From NCBI GenBank assembly GCA_910578615.1, contig CAJTRI010000006.1:73328-137327 (forward strand): DNA of 64,000 nucleotides. The letters are read 5' to 3'. A program made the translations under genes and the position numbers. The DNA is from an uncultured Duncaniella sp. GTDB lineage: Bacteria > Bacteroidota > Bacteroidia > Bacteroidales > Muribaculaceae. The stretch's first letter is position 1. Each line of letters starts with the position of its first letter. Shown one piece after another: positions 37,469-47,800 of the stretch. A model generated the notes under the pieces. It did not search any database. It was not told where the DNA came from and saw nothing but the letters and a program-made list of their open reading frames with translations.

Positions 37469-37973
37469 CAAGTCCCTCTATGCCAAGGACAACTCTCTTG
37501 GCATAGAGGCCGCCGGCATATCCGGTAAGCGAGCCGTCAGCCCCTATCACCCTATGACAAGGGACAAATATCGAAACGGGATTTGCGCCAACGGCATTTG
37601 CCACGGCCCGGACAGCGCCGGACATTCCGACAGAGACTGCCAGTTCCTTATATGAGACCGACTTTCCGAACGGTATATCCAGCAATCCTTTCCATACCTT
37701 CTTCTGAAACACGGTTCCGACCATTAGGAGCGGGATGTCAAACCTTGTCCTACGGCCTTCAAAGAATTCGTCAAGCTGCCTTGCGGCATATGCTGTCACG
37801 TCCGAGCCTTCATCAGCCATTTCGGACTTCACCACTTTGCACAGCCTTCTGACCGTCCGGCTTGTTAGTCCCTCGACTATCCAGTCACACATGCATAACG
37901 CATCCCCGATGGAACCGAGAAGCAATCCTCCACATGGAGACATATATATCTCCGTTCGTAGCATATCGTCCAT
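37455..37973 (-). CDS. ogt: Methylated-DNA--protein-cysteine methyltransferase
   Basis: 172 residues from the Met at 37973, 4 bases after the flippase stop (37978). The frame also offers Met at 38012, which would overlap the flippase gene by 35 bases. It repairs O6-alkylguanine by transfer to its own Cys. The active site is VPCHRVIGADGSLTGYAGG (PCHRV), preceded by the helix-turn-helix GKSVSYKELA-GM and the recognition-helix RAVANAVGANP. The protein is suicide-inactivated after one turnover. Confidence 0.93.
   Translation of the reverse strand: MDDMLRTEIYMSPCGGLLLGSIGDALCMCDWIVEGLTSRTVRRLCKVVKSEMADEGSDVTAYAARQLDEFFEGRRTRFDIPLLMVGTVFQKKVWKGLLDIPFGKSVSYKELAVSVGMSGAVRAVANAVGANPVSIFVPCHRVIGADGSLTGYAGGLYAKRVVLGIEGLVTGC
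37475..37509. terminator. Intragenic terminator hairpin at the oxidoreductase/ogt junction
   Basis: Perfect 13-bp inverted repeat (37475-37487 and 37497-37509) with a 9-base loop, directly after the oxidoreductase stop and inside the last codons of convergent ogt. It probably ends the rightward transcript. Confidence 0.6.
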
Positions 37974-37977
37974 TCTT

Positions 37978-39465
37978 TCAACGATATCTACCCAAGATAT
38001 ATCCGAATACATCTGACTGAATGCGTGATTTCATAAGAAAATTAACACCGATATACACCACGCCAAACGAGACTGTCTGCGCCACACAGAGCGCCAACGG
38101 AGAAAGACTGAGTGAGGCCAGCAACACGCACGGCACCAGACCGAGAAACGTAAGAGCGACATATGGAGCCATGTCGGAGAGATAAGAAAGAAGACGGCGC
38201 CCCGTAATACGCGACACTATCACAAGGGTGGCTATCCACGTTAGCATCCCGGCTGCCAACTGTCCGTAAAGGAACACCGTCAGACCGGTCACAGGATTGT
38301 CCTGGGTTGAACTGGATATATCCGAGATTGTGAAAAGTATGGCGACAAGAGCCACACCGTCTCGCAATGCCTCTGTAAACACGAGCATTCTCGACCTGCC
38401 AAGCGAAAGAATGTAGTTGTTATAAAGATGAGAGAAGACCAAGAAGATTCCCCTCAGAAGCAATATCTGGAAGAGTATTATCGAGGCATCCCATTTCGTA
38501 GAGAACAGTGTATGGAATATCGGGGTGGCCATGACCGCAAGAAGACCGATAGCCGGGAAAAGCAGATAAGAGGTAAAACGGTGGATCTTACCACATATCC
38601 GAGAATAGCGTTCCGGGTCGTCCTGCACGCCAGACAACAGAGGGAGAAAAGTTGATGTCAGAACCTGTGAAAGCGATATGATGCCCATCTTGCTCCACTT
38701 GTCGGCCTGTGTGAAATAACCGAGCGGTACCAGTCCGGCACGATTGCCTATGAAGAACGAGTAGATATTCTGGAACACAGTGGTAAGCATGGACGTCATC
38801 ATCACACCCGCCCCGACTTTGAAATATCCACGCAGCACACTCCACGAGAATCTCCACACAGGTCGCCACGAGCTTGTAAGCCAAAGGATAAGGCTCTTGA
38901 CCGAAGCGAGAGTAATGGTCTGCCATACTATGGCCCAGGCTCCGTAGCCACTGACGGCAAGATAGATTCCGACCACGGCAGCAGCTATAAGCCCAAGGGA
39001 ATTGCTGACAGCTATCATGCGCACCTCCATACGTTTCATCAGACGGTTGGTCTGGACGATGGCGGAGGCATTGATGATAAATGAGAGAAACATCACACGT
39101 GACAACGGGACAATCCTCATGTCACCCTGAAAAACGGAAGCAATCCACGGCGCAATAAAAAAAAGCACCGTATAGATGACGGTTGCAATCCCGAGATTGA
39201 ACCACAGGACAGTAGAATAATCCAGACGCGAAGGCGCCTTGCGCTGTATCAAGGCCGAGGAAAACCCACTGTCTACAAAGAGAGTGGCAAATGCCTGAAA
39301 GACCATTATCGCACCTACAAGTCCGAAGTCTTCCTGAGACAACATGCGCGCAAGCACTATACCTGTCACGGCATAGAGCAACTGGGACGAGACACGGTCA
39401 ATGACATTCCATTTGAGCGTCCGTGCCACTTTGAGCCTGAGGCCGTCCCCTTCCGATGATGTCAT
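37978..39465 (-). CDS. Oligosaccharide flippase (Wzx/RfbX type)
   Basis: 495 residues with about 12-14 membrane helices and the N-terminal pattern of lipopolysaccharide exporters (WNVIDRVSSQLLYAVTGIVLAR, LSQEDFGLVGAIMVFQAF). Flips lipid-linked saccharide units across the inner membrane for LPS or capsule. No glycosyltransferase cluster is adjacent, so the glycan is unknown. It overlaps the DUF2807 gene by 4 bases. Confidence 0.88.
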   Translation of the reverse strand: MTSSEGDGLRLKVARTLKWNVIDRVSSQLLYAVTGIVLARMLSQEDFGLVGAIMVFQAFATLFVDSGFSSALIQRKAPSRLDYSTVLWFNLGIATVIYTVLFFIAPWIASVFQGDMRIVPLSRVMFLSFIINASAIVQTNRLMKRMEVRMIAVSNSLGLIAAAVVGIYLAVSGYGAWAIVWQTITLASVKSLILWLTSSWRPVWRFSWSVLRGYFKVGAGVMMTSMLTTVFQNIYSFFIGNRAGLVPLGYFTQADKWSKMGIISLSQVLTSTFLPLLSGVQDDPERYSRICGKIHRFTSYLLFPAIGLLAVMATPIFHTLFSTKWDASIILFQILLLRGIFLVFSHLYNNYILSLGRSRMLVFTEALRDGVALVAILFTISDISSSTQDNPVTGLTVFLYGQLAAGMLTWIATLVIVSRITGRRLLSYLSDMAPYVALTFLGLVPCVLLASLSLSPLALCVAQTVSFGVVYIGVNFLMKSRIQSDVFGYILGRYR

Positions 39466-40160
39466 TGGGCAAGCGGAGTGAGTTTAAGCCCCACGGAACG
39501 GTTCTTAATCTCAGGATGTCCCTTGTAGTATACCGAGGTTGATCCCATCCCGAACAGAGATAGCTTGTCAACAGCCCATATGCCAACCGAGCCTGTACCA
39601 GAGCCGTTGACAGACACATTCGCGGCTTTCAGATCGTCAGCCTGAACCACGCCTGTACCTACGAACTTCACATTCAGTTTGTCGCATTCACCCGAGGCCA
39701 CTATCATACCGTGGCCGAGACGCATGGACAACTTGACCTCGTTGGCAAGCACATCACGCACCACCAGAGTTCCGTTACCCTCTACACCGCCTTCAAACTT
39801 AGGCCCCTGGGCCACGGAAAGCACACGTAGAGTGGAATCTGACTTGTTCTCGGCCTTTATGAGATAGCGCGAGTATATTCTGACCTTAGGCAGTGGCCCG
39901 GAAGGAGGATTCTCGGCAGAGAGACGCACCGTCAGCTTGGTGTTGTTGCGATCAAATATAAATGATGACGCCACTGACGGCTCACACGTGAAGACGGCAT
40001 AACCGGCCGAGTCAGTGGAACTGTAATAATCGATATTCAATCCGTCAAGCACCTTCAATTCGGTAAAATCACCTATCTTCAACCGATAGATTCCCGGAGT
40101 CTCTGCCCGCAGGATAAGTGTGACAAAGGAAAGAATGAGAAAGAAAGCAACTTTTTTCAT
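39462..40160 (-). CDS. Secreted DUF2807 (head GIN domain) protein
   Basis: 232 residues. Signal peptide (VAFFLILSFVTLILRAETPG). The remainder is a regular beta-helix-like run of short strands (for example LVVRDVLANEVKLSMRLGHG, KLNVKFVGTGVVQADDL, NVSVNGSGTGSVGIWAV) with Gly/Ser turns, as in DUF2807 proteins described as putative auto-transporter adhesins. Cell-envelope localisation expected; role unknown. Overlaps dusB and the flippase by 4 bases each. Confidence 0.85.
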   Translation of the reverse strand: MKKVAFFLILSFVTLILRAETPGIYRLKIGDFTELKVLDGLNIDYYSSTDSAGYAVFTCEPSVASSFIFDRNNTKLTVRLSAENPPSGPLPKVRIYSRYLIKAENKSDSTLRVLSVAQGPKFEGGVEGNGTLVVRDVLANEVKLSMRLGHGMIVASGECDKLNVKFVGTGVVQADDLKAANVSVNGSGTGSVGIWAVDKLSLFGMGSTSVYYKGHPEIKNRSVGLKLTPLAQ

Positions 40161-41149
40161 GACTGTGTTGATTGGCTTGTTAGAGTTTCTACTTCGGCAA
40201 GGATTTCCATAAGCTCGTCAAATGTTGACGCACGTAACATGCGGATACGGGTGTCCCTAAAATGCGGGATTCCCTTGAATAGAGGCGAGGCGGCAAGATG
40301 ACGCCGGATGTGAAGTATACCACGATATTCGTCTATACGTGCCACGCTTTCACTCACCTGACGTCTGATAAGATCAAACTTTACGGAGTCAGGGAGCGGC
40401 ACAGGCATCTCGCCCCTTAGCGCCTGAGAGATATCGTTGAATATCCACGGAGCACCAATGGACGCACGTCCCACCATAACACCGTCAACACCATAGCGGT
40501 CAAACGCCTGCACGGCAAGCCCGGGAGTGGTAATATCACCGTTACCTATCAACGGGATGGTCAGACGAGGGTTCTCCTTTACACGCGCTATCATCTCCCA
40601 GTCAGCCTCGCCGGTATACATCTGTGAGCGCGTGCGACCATGTACGGTGAGGGCGGCTATACCGCAGTCTTGAAGCTGTTCGGCAAGATCGACTATAATC
40701 TTGGAATTATGATCCCATCCCAAACGTGTTTTGACCGTGACAGGCAGTTTGACGGCATCGACCACGGCACGTGTTATGGAAAGCATCTTCGGAATATCAC
40801 GCAACATCCCGGCTCCCGCCCCCTTGCCGGCAACCTTCTTGACAGGACACCCGAAATTGATGTCTATGATGTCTGGGCCTGCCTGTTCCACAATCTTGGC
40901 AGCCTCAACCATCGGTTCCACCTCACGCCCGTAAATCTGTATGGCTGTCGGGCGTTCGCCCTCGTCTATCGAGAGTTTGCGGACAGTGGCAGGAATATCT
41001 CGTATAAGTGCGTCTGCACTGACAAACTCAGTGTAGACCATCGAAGCTCCCTGCTCCTTACAGATGAGACGGAACGAGCGGTCGGTGACATCCTCCATAG
41101 GAGCCAGCATCACCGGGCGCGGTCCAAGGTCTATATCGGCGATTTTCAT
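40157..41149 (-). CDS. dusB: tRNA-dihydrouridine synthase
   Basis: 330 residues. FMN enzyme that reduces uridines in tRNA D-loops. N-terminal PVMLAPMEDVTDRSFR; catalytic Cys in INFGCPVKKVAGKGAG; VKTRLGWDH; LTVHGRTRSQMY; PLIGNGDITT and GVMVGRASIGAPW of the FMN-binding barrel. First gene of a four-gene unit with DUF2807, flippase and ogt, joined by 4-base overlaps or gaps. The start lies just 6 bases from the -7 box at 41155. Confidence 0.95.
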   Translation of the reverse strand: MKIADIDLGPRPVMLAPMEDVTDRSFRLICKEQGASMVYTEFVSADALIRDIPATVRKLSIDEGERPTAIQIYGREVEPMVEAAKIVEQAGPDIIDINFGCPVKKVAGKGAGAGMLRDIPKMLSITRAVVDAVKLPVTVKTRLGWDHNSKIIVDLAEQLQDCGIAALTVHGRTRSQMYTGEADWEMIARVKENPRLTIPLIGNGDITTPGLAVQAFDRYGVDGVMVGRASIGAPWIFNDISQALRGEMPVPLPDSVKFDLIRRQVSESVARIDEYRGILHIRRHLAASPLFKGIPHFRDTRIRMLRASTFDELMEILAEVETLTSQSTQS

Positions 41150-41154
41150 ATCGG

Positions 41155-41162
41155 CAAATTTA
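41155..41162 (-). promoter_or_regulatory. -7 box for the dusB operon
   Basis: TAAATTTG on the minus strand, ending 6 bases before the ATG at 41149, which predicts an almost leaderless mRNA. No convincing -33 element. Confidence 0.45.
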
Positions 41163-41225
41163 GTGTTTTTTATCCAATCATCCCATATAACATGGACGAA
41201 TGTACGAGGAACAATGTAATTAATA

Positions 41226-42506
41226 TTACAATTTCAGGTCGGCTATAAGGAAATTGCTTCCGGCAACAAGCACAAAACCGTCAGGCCCGACCGAGGCACG
41301 CGCTTCGGCAACGGCGACATTCACGTCATCAACAACGCTTCCATGCAACCCATGACAGGCTGCCTTCTCGGCAAGGACAGAGGCCGGAAGACCCCTTTGT
41401 ACAGACGGTGTTGAGAAAAACAACCTTACTTCCGGGCCGAGAGTGGCAATCAGAGAGAGCACGACAGTAAGATCCTTATCGGCCACGAATCCGACAACCA
41501 ATGCCTTTGGAGACTGTCTCGTTGCCGCAATCTGACGTACTATATACTCCCATCCACCACAGTTGTGGCCGGTATCGACCACCGTGACAGGCGCATCGGC
41601 AATACGGCTCCACCTTCCGAACAGATGTGTCAGTCCGATCACGTCAGCCATACCTTCCCGCACGGCCCTGTCGGGGATATCCCAGCCGAGAACACGCAAC
41701 TGCAATACAGCCTCGAACACCGTAGCCGCATTCTTAACCTGATATTCTCCCGTCAGCTCACCTCTGACATGTCCGAAAGGGGTCAACGGATAATGGTTGC
41801 CGTCAGACCTCGTCTCACACTTCAACGGCTTTGCAAAAACAAGAAGACTGCCTGTCTCTCGCGCTTTATCAACAAACACATTTTCTGTCTCCGAATGTCT
41901 CTCCCCCACAACCACCGGGATGCCAGCCTTTATGATACCGGCTTTCTCATATGCAATGCTGGACAGCGTGTCACCAAGGAGGGCCGTATGGTCAAGCGAT
42001 ATATTGGTTATAACACTCAGCACGGGTGTTATTATATTCGTACTGTCGAGACGGCCTCCAAGGCCGGTCTCTATTACAGCCACATCCACGCCACAGGCCC
42101 TGAAATAGTCAAAAGCAAGTGTCGAGGTCAGTTCAAAGAAGCTGGGCGATATGGCAGGACAGCTTTGCACGACGTGTGTCCACCTCTCGACAAATTCCAC
42201 TACTGCCTCACGCAATATCATCTCACCGTTGACTCTGATACGTTCGCGGAAATCAAATATATGGGGAGATGTATAAAGCCCGACTCTATATCCGGCGCTT
42301 TGAAGAATCGCGGCAAGCGAATGTGCCGTTGATCCCTTGCCGTTTGTCCCGGCCACATGTATGCACGGATATTTTCTCTCCGGATTCCCGAATATAGCCG
42401 CAAGACGACGTGACGTATCAAGACCGGGCTTATATGCCCCGGGGCCTATATTCTGAAAAACCGGGAGTGAATTGAACAGAAACTCTATGGATTCTTCGTA
42501 AGTCAT
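41226..42506 (-). CDS. folC: Folylpolyglutamate / dihydrofolate synthase
   Basis: 426 residues from MTYEESIEFL; a longer frame to 42620 would run back into the chromate transporter gene. The enzyme adds Glu to folates with ATP. Mur-ligase-type P-loop is HVAGTNGKGSTAHSLA; AVIETGLGGRLDSTN and ITNISLDHTALLGDTLSSIAYEKAGI are the FolC signature, and VVDTGHNCGG replaces the common DGAHN motif of the C-terminal domain. It is the last gene of the cus-chr operon, 6 bases from the chrA half. Confidence 0.93.
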   Translation of the reverse strand: MTYEESIEFLFNSLPVFQNIGPGAYKPGLDTSRRLAAIFGNPERKYPCIHVAGTNGKGSTAHSLAAILQSAGYRVGLYTSPHIFDFRERIRVNGEMILREAVVEFVERWTHVVQSCPAISPSFFELTSTLAFDYFRACGVDVAVIETGLGGRLDSTNIITPVLSVITNISLDHTALLGDTLSSIAYEKAGIIKAGIPVVVGERHSETENVFVDKARETGSLLVFAKPLKCETRSDGNHYPLTPFGHVRGELTGEYQVKNAATVFEAVLQLRVLGWDIPDRAVREGMADVIGLTHLFGRWSRIADAPVTVVDTGHNCGGWEYIVRQIAATRQSPKALVVGFVADKDLTVVLSLIATLGPEVRLFFSTPSVQRGLPASVLAEKAACHGLHGSVVDDVNVAVAEARASVGPDGFVLVAGSNFLIADLKL

Positions 42507-42511
42507 AAGTA

Positions 42512-43081
42512 TCAATATATTAGCCATCCGGCCATGCCTGCAATGCATATAATCAGGATGGGATGCCACTTTAAATTGTATACCATCACGAATGCCGCCG
42601 CACATAGGGCTATGCTCCATACCAACTGATAGTCGGTGGTACCAAAATTCTCACCGTTCATCAACAAAAGTGCGGCAGATGCGATAAGACCTACAACAAC
42701 AGGACGTAGTCCCATGAATATGCCTTTCACCACATCGCTGTCACGATGACGGTGGATGAGATGGCTCGTATAAGCCACCAGAAGAAATGACGGAATCACC
42801 ACGACAAGAGTGCATACAATTGATCCGAGAATACCGTACAAAGGCGATGACAGATCAGCCGAATACTCCCCGGGAGCCACATAACCTATATAGGTGGCCG
42901 AATTTATCCCGATAGGGCCGGGTGTCATCTGCGAGATGGCCACAATGTCTGTAAACATCTGTTTTGAGACCCAGCCGGGGCCAACGATTTCTCGTTCGAT
43001 AAGAGCAAGCATGGCATAACCGCCTCCGAATCCGAAAAGACCAATCTTAAAATAGGCCCATATCAACCGCAGATATATCAT
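42512..43081 (-). CDS. Chromate transporter, half-size (second)
   Basis: 189 residues from MIYLRLIWAYF; upstream codons to 43222 belong to the preceding gene. Six hydrophobic helices, FKIGLFGFGGGYAMLALIEREIV at the start and MTPGPIGINSATYIGY in the first loop, which are hallmarks of the CHR family. Half-size CHR proteins are encoded in pairs and insert in opposite orientations to form one chromate/sulfate exporter. The two genes overlap by 4 bases. Confidence 0.92.
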   Translation of the reverse strand: MIYLRLIWAYFKIGLFGFGGGYAMLALIEREIVGPGWVSKQMFTDIVAISQMTPGPIGINSATYIGYVAPGEYSADLSSPLYGILGSIVCTLVVVIPSFLLVAYTSHLIHRHRDSDVVKGIFMGLRPVVVGLIASAALLLMNGENFGTTDYQLVWSIALCAAAFVMVYNLKWHPILIICIAGMAGWLIY

Positions 43082-43686
43082 AGATGTTTCTCTTCCTCCT
43101 TTCTTTCTTCTGTTTCTATGCGTTTCAACGAGGAGCGATGGCGGCGCAGCCACAGATAACCCAATAGTCCGCCAAGAACAATATAGAGTATGGGATTTGA
43201 AACCACCGGGAGTCCAGACCATATAAGCAACGCTACAACAACGGGAATCACGGCAGTCTTCAACCCTATCCCGGCAGAACGAGCCGAAGATATGACAGGA
43301 GCTATTATCAGAGCCACAACGGCCGGACGTATCCCTTTGAAAATGGCTGATAAAGTCTCGTTGCTCTTTATAAGGTCTGGTGTAAGGAATATGGCTATGG
43401 CAAGTATGATCATGAAGGAAGGGAGAATGGTTCCGAGAGCCGCCGCAGTGGCACCTTTCATTCCTCTCAGTTTGTCACCCACGGCCACGGCGATATTGAC
43501 AGCCAGAATCCCGGGTAACGACTGGGCTACCGCGAGAAGGTCAAGGAACTCCTCCCGCTCAATCCATCCATATTTGTCGACTATCTCCTTCTCGATAATA
43601 GAAATCATGGCCCATCCACCTCCGAAAGTGAATGCGCCAATTTTAAAGAAAGATGTGAATAACCTGATACAGATATTCTTACTCAT
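43078..43686 (-). CDS. Chromate transporter, half-size (first)
   Basis: 202 residues, CHR family N-type half: FFKIGAFTFGGGWAMISIIEKEIV, AQSLPGILAVNIAVAVG, then hydrophobic helices and a charged tail (RIETEERKEEEKHL). It pairs with the next gene. Its start overlaps cusC by 8 bases, which places chromate export in the same transcript as the heavy-metal RND pump. Confidence 0.92.
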   Translation of the reverse strand: MSKNICIRLFTSFFKIGAFTFGGGWAMISIIEKEIVDKYGWIEREEFLDLLAVAQSLPGILAVNIAVAVGDKLRGMKGATAAALGTILPSFMIILAIAIFLTPDLIKSNETLSAIFKGIRPAVVALIIAPVISSARSAGIGLKTAVIPVVVALLIWSGLPVVSNPILYIVLGGLLGYLWLRRHRSSLKRIETEERKEEEKHL

Positions 43687-44860
43687 AATATTTTGTGCGT
43701 GCTATCGCAAGATTGTACTCGTAGAGAACATCGAGATAGTCGCGATGGGCGGCTATAAAATAATTAAGCTCCTCGATATATGTTAGAAATGAGATCTGAC
43801 CCGCTTTCAGCGCCTTACGGAGCAACTCGTAGTAAGATTTGTCCCCCACTACGGGTGCATACTCGTCAAGTACCATACGGTAAGAGTCTATGCGTCTGCA
43901 ATCGGCTACAAGAGAAGCCTTGCGCTTGTGAAGCGCTATGTCTGCGTCCATCAGCGCGGCCTCGGCTTCAAGGCGTGCAGCCTTGGATGAGTGGCGGCGA
44001 GACCACGTCGGGAGGGTTATACCGACAGAAAATCCATTGAAATGCTCGTCCCCCTCGGTATTGTGGGCAAACCCTATCGAGAAACCCGGATAGGCGCTCA
44101 GACGGTCAACCTTGACAAGTGACTCGGCAGCCTCGGCCTGTGCCTTGGCGGCCGCATAACGGGGATCACGTTCACGCATCACCGACAATGCAGCCGGAAG
44201 GCGTGGAATGTCGAGATCTGGATAATCGTCTCCCACCTTGGCAAGAAGCTGGTCAACGTCAAGACCGCCGTTGAATTCTTGAAGGGATGACACAATAGCT
44301 TCTCTCTCAGATTCAAGATTATGAAGCTCACGGTGCACCGAGATACGTTCGAGCACGGTCTTATTATAGTCAAGACGTGTTTCAAGTCCCTCCTCGGCAG
44401 CGCGGCGATAATACACCACCATGCTGTCTATATTGTCAGCAATCTCTCGTTGTAGATTGAGCACCTGTGTGTTGTGCACATAGTCAATCAGCAACGCACG
44501 AGCATCGCGACGGGCGTCAAGCAGGTCTGCCTCACGGAGAAACTGCATGGCGGTGGTGGCAGTCCGGGCCGCCTCGCGGCGTGCGGCATAAAGACCGGGC
44601 CAGTCAAATCCCTGGGACACCGAAAGATCCCACTTGTTTCCATATTCGGCCTTCGCTCCCCAGACCCTACCAAACTCGATTTCGGGGCCTTCAAGAGTAT
44701 TTTCCGCCTTCATTGACTCCACCGAGGCCTCGCTACGAACCGTCTCTACCCTAAGTCCGAGATTGTTACCAACCAGCTCATTTACGACATCGTCAAATAC
44801 CGATGCTGATGCAGCAAGGGAAGTAAGGGATAAGGATAACAGTAACAGTCTGTTCATCAC
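43679..44860 (-). CDS. cusC: Outer membrane channel of a heavy-metal efflux pump
   Basis: 393 residues, TolC/OEP fold. Signal peptide (LLLSLSLTSLAASASVF), two long coiled-coil repeats (AARTATTAMQFLREADLLDARRD, ... and KAARLEAEAALMDADIALHK). It joins the RND pump CusA and the adaptor CusB. The gene starts inside the last 4 bases of cusA. Confidence 0.88.
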   Translation of the reverse strand: MMNRLLLLSLSLTSLAASASVFDDVVNELVGNNLGLRVETVRSEASVESMKAENTLEGPEIEFGRVWGAKAEYGNKWDLSVSQGFDWPGLYAARREAARTATTAMQFLREADLLDARRDARALLIDYVHNTQVLNLQREIADNIDSMVVYYRRAAEEGLETRLDYNKTVLERISVHRELHNLESEREAIVSSLQEFNGGLDVDQLLAKVGDDYPDLDIPRLPAALSVMRERDPRYAAAKAQAEAAESLVKVDRLSAYPGFSIGFAHNTEGDEHFNGFSVGITLPTWSRRHSSKAARLEAEAALMDADIALHKRKASLVADCRRIDSYRMVLDEYAPVVGDKSYYELLRKALKAGQISFLTYIEELNYFIAAHRDYLDVLYEYNLAIARTKYYE

Positions 44861-47800
44861 TTCTTTCGATTTGTCAGATAATAAATAATAGGTACGATAA
44901 AGATATTCAGGAATGTCGAAGATAGCAGTCCGCCAAGAATAACGATGGCGAGAGGCGACTGTATCTCATTGCCCGGCAGATGGCCGCCAACGGCAAGCGG
45001 GATAAGGGCGAGTGCCGAGCTAAGAGCCGTCATAAGAATTGGATTGAGACGGTCTGACGAGCCGTGTATCACACGTTTTTTCAGTTCCTCTCCTCCGGCA
45101 CGCAAGGTCTCGTAACGAGACATCAGAAGCATACCGTTACGTGTGGCTATACCCATGAGTGATATGAATCCGATAATAGCCGGGATATTTAGTTCACCCG
45201 ATGTAAGACGCAGTATGAGGATGCCTCCAATCAAGGCCAGAGGCATATTCAGAAGGATAATCCCCGCACGGGAAGCGCTGTGATACTGCCCGTAAAGAAG
45301 GAGGAAGATAATGATCAAAGCCCCTATGGATACGAGCGCGAGTGTCCTTGAAGCGCTCTGCTCACTCTCGAACTGTCCGCCATAAGTGACATAATACCCC
45401 TCTGGAAGAGAGATTCCTGTGTCAATTTTGTCAGCAATATCGTCCACGGCGCCACGGAGGTCTCTACCGTCAACATTAGCCGATATGACTATGCGGCGGC
45501 TTACATTCTCCCTGTTTATAGAGTTCGGGCCTGACGATGACACAACGTCCGCAACAGACGTGAGAGGTATCTTGCCCTTGGGTGAGTCTATCATCAGCGA
45601 TGACACTGCGTCAAGCGACTCCCGGGCTTCCGGCTCGAATTTCAGCGTGAGATTGACAGGATAGCCTCCTTCATAGACCTGTGATACCACCTCGCCTGAA
45701 AGGGCTACAGTGACAAAATCAGCAAATTCACCCACAGGAATACCGTAATATGCAAGCATGTCTCGTCGCGGACGTATGTCAAGCTGCGGACGCTCCATCT
45801 GCTGCTCTATATTCACGTCAACCACACCCGGCACTTCCGATACCTCGGCCTTTATGCGGTTTCCGATACTGTAAAGGGTGGCAAGATCGTCACCGAAAAG
45901 CTTTATGGCTATCTGGGCTTCTGTGCCAGACAGCATCGCGTCTATACGATGTGATATAGGCTGGCCTATTTCTATGTTAGCCCCTGGTATATGGGACAGA
46001 CAATGTCGGAGATCGGCCACCATCTCGCGTCTCGACCGACCGTTGTCAAGCGTATACGGCGCTTCTATCTCGCTGACATTCACCCCGAGGGAATGTTCGT
46101 CAAGTTCGGCACGACCTGTTTTTCTTGCCACTGTATTAATCTCGGGAATTGAGAGGATTATCTCTTCGGCCTTGCGTCCCACCTCGTCGCTACGTTCAAG
46201 CGATATGCCCGGGAGCGTAGATACATTTATGGTCAGCGAACCTTCGTTGAAAGGTGGCAGGAAGCTTCGTCCGAGAGTAAAGAACAACCCGACAGAGACT
46301 GCAAAAAGAGCGCCTGTGGCGATAAGCACAGGACGTGGACGGGACATAGCCTTTCCAAGCGCACGGTCATATATCACGCGTAACTTGCGTGATAGCCATG
46401 GCTCACGGTCAATCTTGGAAAGCACCTTCTTACTGCCGAGAAGATACGAGCATAAGACAGGCGTGACGGTCAGAGCCACGAGGGTAGAGGCAAGAAGTGA
46501 TACCATGAACGATATGCCGAGCGGACGCAACATCCTACCCTCCATGCCACTGAGGAAAAAGAGTGGTACAAACGATGCCATGATGATGAGCGAGGAGTTG
46601 AAGATGGGCATACGCACCTCCCGAGACGCGTCATATACAATCCTGACAACACTCTCACCCGTGGCGTGACGTTCTCGCAACCGTTTGTAGACATTCTCTA
46701 CATCCACTATCGCATCATCCACAAGCGAACCTATTGCAATGGCAATACCTCCGAGACTCATTGTATTGATGGTCAACCCCATAAAATGGAGCGCTATGAT
46801 GGTGACAATGATTGAAAGGGGAAGAGCCACAAGGGAGATGACGGTTGTCCGCAGGTTCATGAGGAAGAAGAACAATACCACTATGACGAACACCGCCCCG
46901 ACGAACAGGGACTCTTGCAGATTGGATATCGAACGTGTGATAAAGTCAGCCTGCCGGAAGATGTCGGAGTGCACCTTGACACCTGCCGGAAACGTCTTGG
47001 AGAGAATCGAAAGCTGGTTGTCAATCTCGTCAGTGAGCGATATCGTCCCGGCTCCGGGCTGTTTTGTCACTGTAAGAAGCACGGCCGGCTCGGCCTTCAC
47101 CGAAGCCACACCGAGACGTGGTTCCTCAGCACCTATCGCTACTTCTGCAATGTCGGATAGCCTCACTATCCTGTTTCCGACACTTGACACCACGGAATTG
47201 GCAAGCGCGTCGACATCTGATGTAGTAATATCGCCCTTTACAATATATTCGTTTCCATAGTCATAGACCACACCGCCCGGCGCATTGCGGTTCATTCCCG
47301 CAACAGCCTCGCGCACTTCGTTGAGAGACACTCCGTGACGCTGCATCTTGGCGGGACAAAGCCTTATCTGGAACTCCTTGGCATCACCGCCTATGACCGA
47401 TACTTGTGAGACACCGGGGATGGAGAGCAGACGCGGGCGTATCTGCCGGTCTGCAATAGTGCGCAGTTCGGACATGCTTGAAAGAGAGTCGGAAGTAAGC
47501 CCGATTATAAGCATCTCCCCGAGTATCGACGACTGGCTGCCGAGTGTGGGACTGCCAACTCCGGGAGGAAGCTGACCCTCTATTTCCGAGAGTTTTTCTG
47601 AAACTATCTGACGGGCGCGGTAGACATCCGTATCCCAGTCAAACTCGACCCATACCACCGAGAATCCGGGCGTGGTGGACGAACGTACCCTGCGCACACC
47701 GACAGCGCCGTTGGCCGCTGTCTCCACAGGATAGGTCACCGTCTTCTCTATTTCTTCCGGCGCCATACCGGGAGCCTCGGTCATGACTACGACCGTGGGG

